From Blasia pusilla (lineage: Eukaryota > Marchantiophyta > Marchantiopsida > Blasiales), in NCBI GenBank assembly GCA_050084515.1, contig CM114271.1, forward strand, positions 1,922,001 through 1,986,000: a stretch of 64,000 nucleotides of DNA, written 5' to 3'. Shown one piece after another: positions 1 through 11,497 of this stretch (the stretch's first letter is position 1; each line of letters begins with the position of its first letter). A program made the position numbers and the translations under genes. The notes under the pieces are model-generated. The model was not told the origin of the DNA. It saw only the letters and a list, made by a program, of their open reading frames with translations, and made no database searches.

Positions 1-258
1 GTCATTCCACTACCATTTGAAAACTAGGATCTACAAGGTTGACATGTATTGAGTGTAGTATGGTGAAAGAAAACTGTGTATTATCCACGATATAAGGTTG
101 CTCATATGTGCATGGGGGTTTGTTTTGTGTCTCGTCATGAGGGGTATGAGAGTTATGCAAATATGGATATTTTAGTTGGTAGTAACTTCCACAAGTGTGA
201 ATGCTAGCTGTTAGTGTGGGGTTGCTTGGAAGTATGCGAGGCCTTCTAAGTTCTAGCA
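1..258. other. Host flank left of element 1
   Basis: No coding region or RNA gene is recognisable here. The stretch ends at the 4-bp target site duplication CCAT (259-262), where element 1 begins. It is a short piece of the pre-insertion locus, which resumes at 19226. Confidence 0.6.
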
Positions 259-262
259 CCAT

Positions 263-778
263 TGTCACGTCCTTTAGGATAGATCGGTGAGATCTAGTAG
301 AGCGCCTTCAAGAGTAGTGGAAGACATGCCTAGGAGTTCGAGGATGACCTGCTGAGGCCCCGGGAAACCTAAGAGAGCAGGTTTCCCCTTCGTTTTGGCT
401 CATTTGGAGCCATATTGAGGAACTTACTAGTTTGGGTATGTACCATTTTGAGCATATGATCGACATTCTATTTTTGGTAAGTGGCCCTTGACCTCCTACA
501 TCAGGTCAAGAGCCAAGGAGGTGACTTGGGAGAATAGGTTACCATGGAGAGAGCTTGGGAGAGGGGAGGGGTATATATTCCAAGGAGAGAGAGCTTGAGA
601 GCTCATTCTCTCTTTGTTGAACCTCTTGGCATGAGGCGGCGGAGCTATGGTCCCTTGCCTTGTGAGTGTAACCCAAGCCTCTCATTAGGAGAGTGGGTTT
701 GGTTTGATATGAGAGCGAGTGCACACCTTTGAGAGCTATGGTGTGAGATTGTGTAGAGAGAGATTAGATCTTATTTTA
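263..778 (+). repeat. Element 1 terminal repeat block A1
   Basis: This 516-bp block recurs as A2 at 18777-19116 and, on the minus strand, in element 3 (42997-43511 and 31044-31562). It begins TGTCAC. It has a TATA-like stretch at 572-578 and two hairpins: 362-370 with 379-387, and 488-494 with 503-509. It runs straight into internal sequence at 779 without the B block that follows A2, so it is only the first part of the terminal repeat. The TATA position suggests transcription starts near 600; that is an inference. Confidence 0.85.
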
Positions 779-2454
779 CAAAGAGAGAATGAGAGAAAGA
801 GAGAGCTTCATGGGGGAGCTCGCTGGTCACTCGATATTTTTGTAGGATGGGGACCGTGTTCCCCATCCAACGGCTCATGGGAATGCTCATGGGAGCAAGG
901 GTTGCTTGGATTGTTCTTTGCATTTGCCGATTTTTTGTGTGGAAGAGTGGCGCGCGGAAGCGCTGCCCAATTTCTGATAGGGATTGAGTATGGGGGCGGG
1001 TTGCCCCATGCCGGTGCTTTCGGGAGCACCATGTCGCTTTCTGATTTGTATTTTTACAGGTTTTACATTTTTGTTGGGAGGAATCAACGCGAAAGCGCTG
1101 CCGAATTTTGTGTAGGAGAAAGAGACATTGGGCTTTACAACAATCCCTTTCAGTTTTTACTGGAATGTCTGATTGTAAATATTTTTTGATGTTGGCGTAG
1201 ATCGTAAAGTTGTGCACGCTGTGCAACAAACTATGTGCAATTTGGAGTTACGAGCAAAATGTTATGATCAATCTTGCAAAACTACCATTGCTAGGCGATT
1301 TTTAGGGTTAAATTGTGCAAACCCTAAACCAGCCGCCACCGCCGCCGTCGCCGTCATAGTCAACGGTCAACCATCACCAGCGATGGTCAACCATCACCAC
1401 CAATGGTCAACCATCACCTTCACCATTCGTCCGTCACCATCAATGGTCAACCGTCACCATCAATGGTCCACCGTCCGTTATCCACCCTTGGTTGCCATTG
1501 CCGCCGTTACGGAGTGGAGGGTCTTCCACAACGTTCGTTGATTATCGGACTTGCGTCGCCATCACGTACTTTGTTTTGGCAGCCACCATCATCAACCTGT
1601 GATGGCATATGACCTCCTATTATAGTGTTTGAGTTTTGATTTCATGCTGCTATATTGTGATTGGTAGCCGCTCAACGACGATCGAGTACCGTGCCGTGAC
1701 GCCCGTAGCTGCAACGCGTCGCCGATTGCCGCGCCGTGCCGCTCGTGGCCGCATTGCACCATCTTGATCGTGGAGCCACTCCGGCATTGTGGAGCAGAGT
1801 GTGGGTTTATTGTTGATTGAGGAGGGTATGCCGCCGAGTGCCGCATCCCATCATCGATGGCCGTGCCGTTCGTAGTCGTTTCGTGCCGCCTGCAACGCCG
1901 CATCGTTCCGCTGGAACCGCACTGTCTATCGAGGAGTTTTGAGCAACATCAGCATGGGAGGAGCATGACTTGCTGATTGGAGGAGTTGTCTCCACGACCG
2001 AGTTGGGGTTGAGATTTGCAGTTGCTGAAGAGCGATATTGATATGTGTTCAGGTTACCCATTATGGTCCTTTACCCTGCACGTGTGAGGGATTATGGGAT
2101 TTGGGTAGTTTATTTGGGGATATTGGTTGTGTGGATGCTGAGAGCATCATTTATGTATGTGGTTTATGGGACATACACCTGTGTGGGATATCTTGAGTTG
2201 AGGGTAGGTTATCGATGAAATGATAACCTGGTCGATTTTCCCCACCACGCCGCTTATTCCCGCACGTTACATGTCTCGGGGAGGGAGAGTGTAGATCGAG
2301 TGCCGCATGTTTGAGATGAGTGATTGAGGGATTACTCACGAGGCAAGAGTGATCGGGTGAGAAGGGCACGAGGGTCATCACGACGTCTGTTGGGGACTTT
2401 GAGAGGCGAGGTGGTGAACCCGAGAGTAGCTCTAGAGGTTTTACGCGGAGTGGC
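779..2454 (+). other. Element 1 leader (untranslated)
   Basis: No convincing coding sequence between A1 and gag. The region matches the leader of element 3 (41280-42996, minus), so it is a true part of the element. At about 1360-1480 are imperfect tandem copies of a unit of roughly 15-20 bp built on GGTCAACCATCACC. 1680-1930 is rich in CCG/GCC. No clear primer-binding site follows A1 at 779; the expected TGG start is absent there. Confidence 0.6.
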
Positions 2455-3683
2455 GTGAGGTTCCGAGGGTCTTCACTTCAGGGACCACCTCGACCTCCTT
2501 CTGTGTCATCGTCAGACAAGGGAGAGGGTGTAGACGAGTTTTTGAGCACATCGCCACACATTGTGAGTGGTCCTACTAGTTGGGTGTACGAGATGGATGA
2601 CCGGGGTAGAGGACTACGTAGGTTTTCAGGTGCAGTAGGTACGATTGAGTTCCACGATTTCATAGCAGAGTTAAGGAGTTGGTGCGACTCTCAGAGGGCC
2701 AAGAACTCTAGAGAGTTCAACCCATTTACATCATGGAATGCTATGTTCCAGCATTTAGAGGGGGCACCCATGGACGATTACCATGAGTTTTCCCACAGAT
2801 ATGCCCACAAGATTGAGGCATGGCAACTCTACTACGACCCACACTATGTGTCGTGGGCGGAGCCGTTCCCAGATGAGGAGGAGGAGTTAGGAGAGGCTAC
2901 TTCCTCTTCCACTAGTGATGTTTTAGGAGGGATCACTCGCACTGGAGCAATTGCACCGTCTTGTCGGGTTCGTCCCAGGTTCAACCCGTGGTTGAGTTCT
3001 TTGCTGAGTTGAGGGCGAGCTACTAGGAGGTACGGAAGGAGAAGTTGCGGAGCATCCACAACTTCCAGAGGCGCCCGGGTGAGAGTTTACGTGAGGCTTA
3101 CACTCGCTTGCGCCGGTTGATCAACGTCACTCAGGGGATGATAGAGGCTCAGGCTATCCAGTCATGGTACGCGATGCTGGACCAGACCCTACGGCCACGA
3201 GTGCGGGAGGGGGTGCTTTTTATGAACACCTCCCCTACGTTGAGAGATGTTTTTAGGACCACCAAGAACATTGAGCGCAATATGGCAGAGGAGAGCGTAG
3301 CCACCATGGGTTCTGGGCCAGAGCACTCGCGATTGGCTGCACCACCTGTGCAACAATGTGGACTCCGAGATAGGTCAACTGTGGCACCACGAGCTCAGGG
3401 AGGATACGGGGAGCCGTGGCACAGAGACCTGCGCCTTCATATGCGGCTCAACAGCAGCCGCCTACTATTACTTGTTGGTCATGTGGTGGAGCCCATCATC
3501 AGCGCCATTGCACTCGTCAGGGTCATGGACGTGTGCCTCAGCATGAAGGAGGAGATGGTGCTGCACCAGGAGGTTATCAGTGTGACTATTGTCAGAGGTA
3601 TGGTCATACACGCGCAAGGTATTTCAGTTTACATCCTGAGTTACATCCGGACTAAGGGCCAGAGAGGGCACCAGAGTGAGTAG
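2455..3683 (+). pseudogene. gag: Element 1 gag (broken)
   Basis: Capsid/nucleocapsid polyprotein. The first open part (2455-3012) contains the FRRFSGxVGTIE-like block and FQHLEGAPMDDYHEF, both conserved in elements 2 and 3. A stop at 3010-3012 and a frame change separate it from 3045-3683, which carries FQRRPGESLREAYTRLRRL, a retrotransposon gag signature. At about 3440-3655, in another frame, are two zinc knuckles: CWSCGGAHHQRHC and CDYCQRYGHTRARYF, the second having lost its last Cys. The listed start is a GTG codon; I see no ATG that clearly begins the protein. Confidence 0.8.
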
Positions 3684-3705
3684 CCGGTCCGGGTGGGCCT
3701 AGAGA

Positions 3706-4371
3706 TTGTGCACGGAGTGGTCCGTTGGGACGAGGAGCTGGAGTTGCCCGGACGGGGGTGGTGGAGCTGCCCGTGGAGGAGGTAGAGTACCACCACCTAG
3801 ACGCGCCGAGGGAGACGCCGGACGTGAGGCTGGGATGGCTGCTCAGATACAGCAGCTACAGGAGCAGATTGCCACTATGGCATTGAGGTTACCTGATGCA
3901 GGATCCGTGGCATCGACATCATATGGAGCAGCCAGAGATCTGGAGGATCTGGTTGGATGTCTTGGGTTGCCCAGATGGAGGCCGCCGGAGTTTGACGCCA
4001 GCGTGGAGCACGCAGAGTTGGATCCATGGGGAAGCCAGAAAACAGACTAGGCTTCCTCAGTCTTTCACGTTGTTCGAAGCGATGAGGACCCCATTGATGG
4101 GTCCTCATCAAAGTTCCTTGAGAGTTGGTGATGTTGTTGGTGTGTAGGCACGGAGGGCGATGGGAGAAGCGAGTGCGACGACTCCTATTGTTGATGCTCA
4201 AGAGGGGCATGTGTCGAGCACATTGTTGGGGGTGGCCACCATTGTGTACCGCACTCCTTTATTTTTTGCTTCCGATGTTATACGCCTGCCAAGGCTTTTT
4301 GGCTGGCCGCTTCACTATGTGAGCGCGGAGTTGGAGTTCCTACATCACGTTCAGAGGTGATTGTGGATTAG
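3706..4371 (+). pseudogene. Element 1 gag-protease linker (broken)
   Basis: This stretch matches the corresponding regions of elements 2 and 3. It includes a short Gln-rich, probably coiled-coil segment (about 3838-3890, AAQIQQLQEQIATMALRL) that would follow the zinc knuckles. Stops in each frame prevent a continuous reading. No enzymatic motif is visible. Confidence 0.55.
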
Positions 4372-4935
4372 GTGATGGACCTGCCCTTGGAGCGGATGCT
4401 TAGACCGTCCACGTTAGATTCATGGCAGGCTGCGGCTGCTAGGATGTCGGAGATGCCCGCCAGACCCACGATAGAGCGTGCCATGGCTTCTCCCGGTGTT
4501 GTGTTGCTGGATAACCAAGGAGAGGTCTTCCAATTGGTGAGTCTTAAAGGTAGAGCTTTTAGTCTGCAACGCGTCTTGTTGGATTCAAGAGCGCAACCCC
4601 TGATGTTGGGGAAACCGTCATTCAGAGGATTGGGCTTGATGAGAGCCGATGTGGAGCGTTGTCCATTCCGGATATAGACATCCTTGGGTGGAGCAAGTAC
4701 CACACAATATATCACCCGACAAGAGGTTGTGGTGAGGATTCGCCCGGGACATCCTACAGATGAGTCCATGGTGCGCGCCAAGGCGATAGTGACTGATGCA
4801 GAGTCCTACGACGTCGTGGTTGGTGGAGTAGTGTTATACCCAATGGGGTTTGCCCTGGATTATTGGGAGGAGTCAACATCCTACAGACCAGGATGGCAGT
4901 CAGGTGATGGGTGCCTTAGTTCATTACCCGTTTGA
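4372..4935 (+). pseudogene. Element 1 retropepsin-like aspartic protease (degenerate)
   Basis: Processes the polyprotein in intact relatives. The segment reads VVLLDNQGEVFQLVSLKG, then VLLDSRAQPLMLGKPSF, where the usual D-S/T-G-A active-site motif has become DSRA. Element 3 has DLGA at the same place. Further on is the conserved ESYDVVVGGVVLYPMGF block, resembling the C-terminal part of retroviral-type proteases. A stop at about 4678 separates the halves. The assignment rests on the D-x-G-A context and its position between gag and pol. Confidence 0.65.
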
Positions 4936-4947
4936 TTCACAGGTGCA

Positions 4948-6099
4948 GTGATCGAGCAACGACCAGGAGAGATGGCGACCTTAGCAGCATTTAGCAGTGC
5001 CATCACTTGGCTTAGTGATTTGATTGAGGGACATGTCCATGCAGAGGATACTCCCGTTCCTGACATTTCTATGGAGAGGAGTGTTATGGTAGCTGCATCA
5101 TTCCGTGGAGGAGAGGTGCCGTTGTGGGGCTCGACTAAGGAGCTTCGACGATTGGCAGATGAGCACATGCAGACCGCGTGGAGCGAGGCGTTTGCACCGG
5201 AGCGTGATGGGTCTGAGGAACACAAGGTAGCAGGGAGTGCTACGATGACACCCTTGGATACCACATCCATTGTGTAGTGTACCCCGGAGGAGGGTATTCG
5301 AGTGTTAGATCTCTTTGGAGGGATTAGCACCGGGTTAGCTGCTGTTTTGCCGGCAAGAGTGCGAGTACAACAGTACCTGTATGTGGAGAGTGATGATGTT
5401 GCAAGGCGCGTCTCACTACGACATGTGGCGCAGTTACACCTACGTTTTCCCGACTTATTTTCTGCATCCGTAGTATAGGGGTACGAGAGTTCCCTACCAA
5501 GGGATATTTCGTTGTTGGGAACGCAGGACTTAGAGCGGGTAGGGACCATTGATTTGGTCATTTCCGGTTGGCCATGTCAGGGCCAATCGAGTGTTGGAAG
5601 AGGTAGCGGGTTGCCTCACACTCGGTCCAGGTTGTTTTGGGAGATGTTGAGGGTCTTACGGCAGTTGCAGGAGCACCAGTCTCGTTCTCCAGCCTACATT
5701 CTAGAGAACGAGACTGTGCCGATCTTAGGAGACTCCAGATCACGGGTGGTGATGAGTGCTCATCAAGTGCGTGCCTAGATCGGCCCAGTAGTGTTCTTGG
5801 ATGCGGCGAGTGTAGGTTCTAGAGCCCATTGCCCACGTCTATGGTGGACCAACTTGGTGTCCCATGCGGTGTTACGGAGGACGTATGCGAGAGTGGAGCG
5901 CCCCTCCCATTTGTTAGTGGATTCCATTCTAGATCCAGGTTGTGGATCACAAGTAGTGAGGCACGATGATCGACCACCACTGACTATGGTCAATAGGGTA
6001 GGCAGGCCGCGGGCAGCCTTTCCCACGTTTGTGAGTTTTCCCGCTTCCTATGCATACAAGGAGGCCGGTCCTGGCTTGGTTTGGGATGACCAAGTTTAG
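4948..6099 (+). pseudogene. Element 1 C5-cytosine DNA methyltransferase (broken)
   Basis: Predicted to transfer methyl from S-adenosylmethionine to carbon 5 of cytosine. About 110 residues of unknown function (4948-5276) come first. Motif I follows (VLDLFGGISTGLAAVL, about 5299-5346), then motif IV (LVISGWPCQGQSS; catalytic Cys codon 5575-5577), the stretch SRLFWEMLRVL, motif VI (ILENETVPILG, where two extra residues split the usual ENVP) and DAASVGSRAHCPRLWWTNL, which resembles the motif IX-X region of DNMT3-type enzymes. Motif order is I-IV-VI-X, not the rearranged order of plant DRM enzymes. In-frame stops lie near 5276, 5476 and 5777. The same domain sits at the same place in elements 2 and 3. 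Confidence 0.88.
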
Positions 6100-6589
6100 A
6101 GGTTGGTGGAGCCCAACGCCAAAGAGAGAGAGCAGGAGTGACACCCTCACAGGAGTGATGGCAGTCCCGTCAGTATCAGAGGCATCACGATGCCATGTCT
6201 TGGGTCAGGCGATGGACCTGAACTGCTTGACATGGATCCTCAGCTTGGGAGTGGCTGAGCAGCGTCGTATGAGATCGCGACAGATCACAGCGGTTGCGTT
6301 GGTGAGCCCCATGCCTACCGAGATGGTGGAGGCAGTGGCTGAGGGCGAGACCCGAGGAGATCTATGCACCAGGGGAGATCGGGAGAGACACCCTTGTACT
6401 TCTTGGGATATTTTGCATGTACGCCAGGAGATGATAGCCACAACATCGAGCCTGGTTTCGGGCACTGCACGTGGAGGAGATTAGAGTTTGCAATTGGCTG
6501 TAGGAGAGCGGCTCAGTGTTGTTGTTCGAGACGGGGTTGCACCATAGCAACCACCGATACCCGCGTCGGAGAGTCCTACCGTAGTCACG
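6100..6589 (+). pseudogene. Element 1 methyltransferase-RT linker
   Basis: The linker between the methyltransferase and the reverse transcriptase. Element 2 holds an equivalent 180-residue open stretch (12952-13494, minus) with patches in common. No known domain is recognisable. Stops break it in this copy. In element 3 the region is deleted and replaced by another retroelement fragment. Confidence 0.45.
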
Positions 6590-8060
6590 ATGGAGACTTG
6601 GGAGCAAGATATGGGCCCTAAGTTGACAGGAGGAGAGCGGCGCCGAATACATCAGTTCCTCAAGAGTTATAAGAGCTGCTTTGTATTTAGCATGGAGGAT
6701 TTGGGGACGCTGAAGGGATCGGGGATCCACATTGAGTTGTCGAGTGATACGCCGATCTTCCGACGACCCTACAGGTACAGTGATATGGAGAGGGCTCTCA
6801 TTCAGAGTAGGAGCCAGGACTTGGTCTGAGCAGGACTAGTGGAGATGTCGCATGGGGAGTATGCATCTGCCATTGTGATGCCCGCCAAGAAGGATGTGCA
6901 TGGCAACTAGATGGATAGGCGGATGTGTGGGGATTACCGACCTATCAATCGTGATTTAAGTCCGATAGGTATGCCATGCCCACCCCGAGGAGATCTTTGA
7001 TGCGATTGGTCACGCAAAGGTCTTGATTCATTGATTTTGAGCGGAGACCATCAACTGCCTATCAGATTGGAGGACAGGCAGAAGACGGCATTTTGGGGCA
7101 TCGATCCTCATGGGAAGGATTGTTTGTACTAGTGGCGGTTCTTACCATTTGTGTTAAAGAACGCCCCGGCTGAGTTTCAGAGGGTCATGGATAGGATCTT
7201 GGCTGGTCTGGATTTTCCTAGGTGTTATATTGATGACACCGTAGTCTTTAGCGCCACGGTTGAGGAGCATGAGCGACATCTAGAGGAGGTGTTTCGACGA
7301 TTGCAATTACATGGGCTGAAGCTACATCTAGGCAAGTGCAAGTTCTTCTGCGACCAGATTGAGTACTTGGGTCATACGATATACCCAGGGAGCCTTGGTG
7401 TTCAGCAGACAAAGATATAGGCTATCTCACGCATTCCACGCCCTACCAATGTGAGCCGTGTTCGCGCATTCATGGGATTGGCGAACTTCTATCGGCGATC
7501 GTCAAGGGATTCAATTTGATTATGGCCGTTGACCTTGCGACCAAGGTGGATCACGAGTGGCACTAGGGGATGAGCGGGAGCGAGCATTTCGATTGCTCAG
7601 GACGGAGTTGGCGTCCGCGCCCATCTTGAGGAGACCGATCACGGGCGTCCTTTCCGATTGCACCACAGATTGGAGCATGTTGGGGCTTGGGCGGTGCTCA
7701 CCCAAAGATGATGATGAGGGTAGAGAGTTCGTGGTGGCTTACGCTAGCCGCTCGAACAATGTTGCAAAGGTGAAGTACAGCTCGTATGAGGGTGAGTGCT
7801 TCGCTACAGTGTGGGCTGTCGCGCATTTTAGGTGTTACTTATTCGGAAACCCCGTTACCATCATCACTGATCATCAACCACTGAAGTGGTTGATGGAGTC
7901 CGATAAGCTTACAGGGAAGCTTGCGAGATGGGCTCTGTTGTTGCAGGAGTATGATTTTCACGTGGTACATAGACCTGGGATGCTCAACAAGGATGCAGAT
8001 GGGTTGAGTCGTAACCCATGCCCGAGTCAGCGAGATGCGAATGGAGCTCGATGGCATGGA
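6590..8060 (+). pseudogene. pol: Element 1 reverse transcriptase and RNase H (broken)
   Basis: RT begins around METWEQDMGPKLTGGERRR. It contains IFRRPYRYSDMERALIQ, RRMCGDYRPINRDLSP, the LKNAPAEFQRVMDRIL block and the catalytic YIDD (about 7231-7242). RNase H follows with VAYASRSNN, KYSSYEGECFATVWAV, TIITDHQPLKWLM and VHRPGMLNKDADGLSRNP, the usual Ty3/gypsy RNase H landmarks. Stops at about 6829, 6910 and 7420 and a frameshift near 7000 make it inactive. Confidence 0.9.
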
Positions 8061-9221
8061 GAGAGTGATGAGGAGTCGGTGCTAGGATGGCACGTGTCTG
8101 CCTATTTAGGCATGTTGGCTATGGAGAGCCAGAGTGTGGAGACTTTGATGGCGAGGTCTAGCGGAGAGTCCTTGGATCCTGAGGCAAGTGAGGACACGAC
8201 AAGTGGCCGAGATATTCATGATGATGGAGTAGTCTTGGAGTACCTTCGTACTGGTAGCGTTGCGAGCACCGTGGATGCTAGAGAGCGGGATCGGATCCTA
8301 CAGCGGGCTAGACGGTTCCGTTGGGAGGGGACACATGTTTTGAGGGTTTGGGAGGATGGCAGAGTACGCATAGTGCCGCATCCTTCACAGAGAGCACGAC
8401 TAGTGCAGCATGCCCACGAGGAGTTGGGTCACTTTGGGGTGAAGTGGACGTACAGCTTGCTCGAGATTCAGTATTGGTGGCGAGGCATGCAGACTGACGT
8501 TCAGCAGTTTGTTGCCAGGTGCATGGTGTGTGATCGGATCCGAACATCGTTCAATGCTCCAACTCCACAGTTGCATCCATTACCGATCATGGGCTTAGGG
8601 TATAGATGGAGTTTGGATTTTGCACGACCTTTGCCCTTTGACGGAGCGTCACAGTCGTTATGTGTTGGTGATGATCGAGCACTTCTCGAAGTGTATCGAG
8701 TTGGTTGCATTGCCTGACAAAGCAAGTGAGGGAGTAGCTTATGCCTTCCTTGACAGAGTGCTGAGTCATTATGGCGCACCGGCTGAGGTGTTGACAGACC
8801 ACGGTACCAAGTTTCGCGCTGAGTTCCACGCCTTGTGTGATCAGGCGCTCATCGATCATCGTACGACTTCGCGAGATCATCTTGAGGCGGATGGATTAGC
8901 GGAGAGAGTTGTGCAGACGGTGAAGAGGTGTTTACGCAAGTATGGCTTGCAAAGAGGTCACCTAGGAGATTGGGACCTTCAGTTGCCCTGATTAGCGATG
9001 GGATGCAGATTCAGCAGGTAGGTATCCTTAGCGTCTTTTTCACCGTACTTGGTACTTTATGGCCGAGAGCCAGATTTACCTGCCGCCATTCGTCGAGATT
9101 CTGGTGCGGTGCTCGACCTTGATGACCCAGATGTATGGATGTGAGTATGTTCTCAGAGGGCTGAGTTGTTTTGGAGAGTGATGCCCATGGCGTTCGAGAA
9201 CTTGGCGATTGCGTAGCATCG
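8061..9221 (+). pseudogene. Element 1 integrase, N-terminal and catalytic part
   Basis: DDE integrase. The zinc-binding H2C2 domain is clear: HAHEELGHFGVK followed by RCMVCDRIR. Catalytic acidic residues are in WSLDFARPL, VLTDHGTKF and LAERVVQTVKRCL. A frameshift near 8640 divides the domain. The reading ends at FENLAIA, where element 2 is inserted at ATCG (9218-9221); it resumes at 18025. The DDE integrase fits the 4-bp target duplications around members of this family. Confidence 0.88.
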
Positions 9222-9806
9222 TGTCGTGCGAATCCACATCGTCATACAACATACATCGCTGACATACCATACTCACATACATAGATAACATAGATGAGAG
9301 TATCCACAAACACAAGTGTACCACAACTGAAATCCGTGAAAGACCTAGTGTCATAAAACACGTATACAATCACATACAATCGAGCCAAACCCACTCCACG
9401 ATGGAAGAATCTAGGTCAAAGCTTGCGGGAAACACCATAGCCAAGAGCTCTACTCACTACCAAGGCTAACTCCCAACGCAACAGGCTCAACTCAAAGAAC
9501 TGACTGTTCTTTGAGGGCACTCCACCTTATATCCTCCAACCTAAGAGCGATGGGAAAGTCACCCCAACTGAGTAACCCCCAACCCTATGTATGGAACCGC
9601 ATCTCTACCAAGCCACTACGGTCCTACATAAGGAATGGCCTCTACTAGCACACCATACTCTACGACATAATCTGTATGGTCATGACAAATGTGTCGTGCT
9701 TGAATCCACATCCTCATACAACATACATCGACATACCATACTCACATACATACATAACATAGATGAGAGTATCCACAAACACAAGTGTACCACAACTCGC
9801 CCCCCT
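9222..9806 (-). repeat. Element 2 terminal repeats B1-A2-B2 and polypurine tract
   Basis: In element orientation: polypurine tract (9806-9798), B1 (9797-9692), four-base spacer CATT (9691-9688), A2 (9687-9329), B2 (9328-9222). B1 and B2 share the stretch from AGTTGTGGTACACTTGTG to GCACGACA. A2 begins TGTCATGACC, as does A1 at 18024. The arrangement repeats that of elements 1 and 3 with diverged sequence. Confidence 0.82.
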
Positions 9807-9969
9807 AACTGGCGGTTAGGTCCCTCTAACTCCCAGGTAGCCCTATACATCTACTACATGCTATACACCTTCTTGGGTGCCCGAATCAGAAGGCCGGGTG
9901 CTAGGTTGCCCCATCGTTAGTCGCACATCTGTAATCCATATCATGCAAAGATCAAGTCATCTACCTCTC

Positions 9970-10253
9970 CTAAGTACATCGAGGACAAACCCACCTTCCA
10001 CTAGGAACAACATCCATACGTGGAGTCAAACACATCATGTGCCAACCCTAGAACACCGATCACACACCAACATACGGGTTGCGTTACCAGCAGATCCACA
10101 CAACATGCACCTCAAGCTAGCACGTATCATGGCTAAGCTTGGGTCAACAGTACCATCCACATTTGGAAGATGACATGGCGCACAATTACGCACATGGTCC
10201 TTCCAAACAACTCCATCACGACCCTCCAACATGAGAACTCCAGAAGCTAACAC
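9970..10253 (-). pseudogene. Element 2 PHD finger at integrase C-terminus
   Basis: Reads VLMLEGRDGVVWKDHVRNC, then CMLCGSAGNATRMLVCDRC. After a small frame disruption it continues MMCLTPRMDVVPSGRWVCPRC and stops near 9970. The zinc ligands are C-x2-C, C-x2-C, then the His-Cys pair near the frameshift and a final C-x2-C, the PHD order. This copy keeps the CDRC pair lost in element 1. Confidence 0.78.
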
Positions 10254-11494
10254 CTCGCAAGACTCGTAAAATAGTGCGGCCTGCCGTCACATCCAACGTT
10301 GTCGGTGCAATCTGCTGCAAATAGACATAGTCCCCCACATGGAACCTACGAATCGATGGTTGATAACCTCCACCTTGAATGGTTGCATACCGCAACGTAT
10401 CCCTGTGTTGAGCAATGGCAAGATTCTCAAAGGTCGTTGGCATAACTCTCGAAAGAAAGAGCTCCGCCGGCGAGAACACACCCTCATCCAAATCTGGGTC
10501 ATCAAGGTTCACCACCTCACTAGACTCCCGACAAATTCTTTCTTGGCAAGTCTGGATCTTGGCCATATAACAGAAAATAAGGTGAGAAGGAAGCCAAGGA
10601 TGCTTGGCGACTGAACCTATACCCCATGGCTAACCATGGCAATCGAACATCCAGTCTCAAGATGCCCCTTCAGAGGCCATACTTGCGCAATGCCCTCTTC
10701 ACCGCCTCGAACCACACGCTCAGCCAAACCATCCGCCTTGGATGATCTCGAGATGTGGTCCGATGATCAATCAACGCCTTGTCACACAAGACCGAAACTC
10801 ACGAAACTCAGACCGGTCGGTCAAGACACTTCAGCTGGTGCACCAAAATGACTAAGCACTCTATCTAGAAACGCATACGCCGTTCCCTCACTTGCCTTGT
10901 CCGGTAATGCCACCAACTCAATCCACTTGGAGAAGTGCTCCACCATCACCAACACATATCAATGATGTCGTACAGTGAACGGTAACGGTCCCGCAAAGTC
11001 CACACTCCAACGGTAACCCAACCCCATAATAGGCAAGGGGTGTAATTGTGGTGTAGGGGCATTAAATGATGCCCTCACCCGGTCACAAACCATACAACAT
11101 GACACCAACTGCTGCATGCCACGCCATCAATATCGGCCAAGGAGTAAGCTATACGACGCTTTACCCCAAAATGTCCCAACTCCTCATGGGCATGTCGCAC
11201 AATGCCTCTCTCTTGAGCCAAATGTGGCACTACTCGTACTCTACCATCCTCCCACACGCGGAGAATATGTGTTCCCTCCAATCGATACCTCTTAGCACGT
11301 TGAAGAACACGGTCTCGCTCCTTGGCACTCACTATGCCTGGCACCCTACTGGTCCATAGGAACTCCAACACCAACGCATCATCATGAATATCACGCTGAT
11401 CCGTACTACCATCTCCAACCTTAGGATCTGAAGGGTGGCCATCTACCCTCTGACTAGAGTAAGATATCATGTGGTCCTCCATACTAGAGTCCAC
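10216..11494 (-). pseudogene. Element 2 integrase (broken)
   Basis: The N-terminal part (11494-11075) reads HAHEELGHFGVKRRIAYSL, retaining the two His of the H2C2 zinc domain. The catalytic core (about 11070-10600) is fragmented over frames. The C-terminal part (10566-10216) reads PTTFENLAIAQHRDTLRYATIQGGG and FHVGDYVYLQQIAPTTLDVT, which resembles integrase C-terminal (GPY/F-like) segments. Several stops break it. Confidence 0.75.
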
Positions 11495-11497
11495 CCC

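Noticed and set aside
1-268. 88-codon minus-strand reading at the window start
   Set aside because: It runs across the insertion boundary of element 1 and shows no domain.
3875-4210. Minus-strand readings over gag-pol of element 1
   Set aside because: Antisense shadows of the plus-strand polyprotein with no conserved motifs.
5293-5900. Plant DRM-type methyltransferase
   Set aside because: DRM enzymes have permuted motifs (VI-X before I-V). The order here is I, IV, VI, then the C-terminal block.
4948-6099. Methyltransferase as part of a bacterial restriction-modification contaminant
   Set aside because: It lies in the same place in three nested or independent retroelements between protease and RT, with no restriction enzyme or bacterial-type gene nearby.
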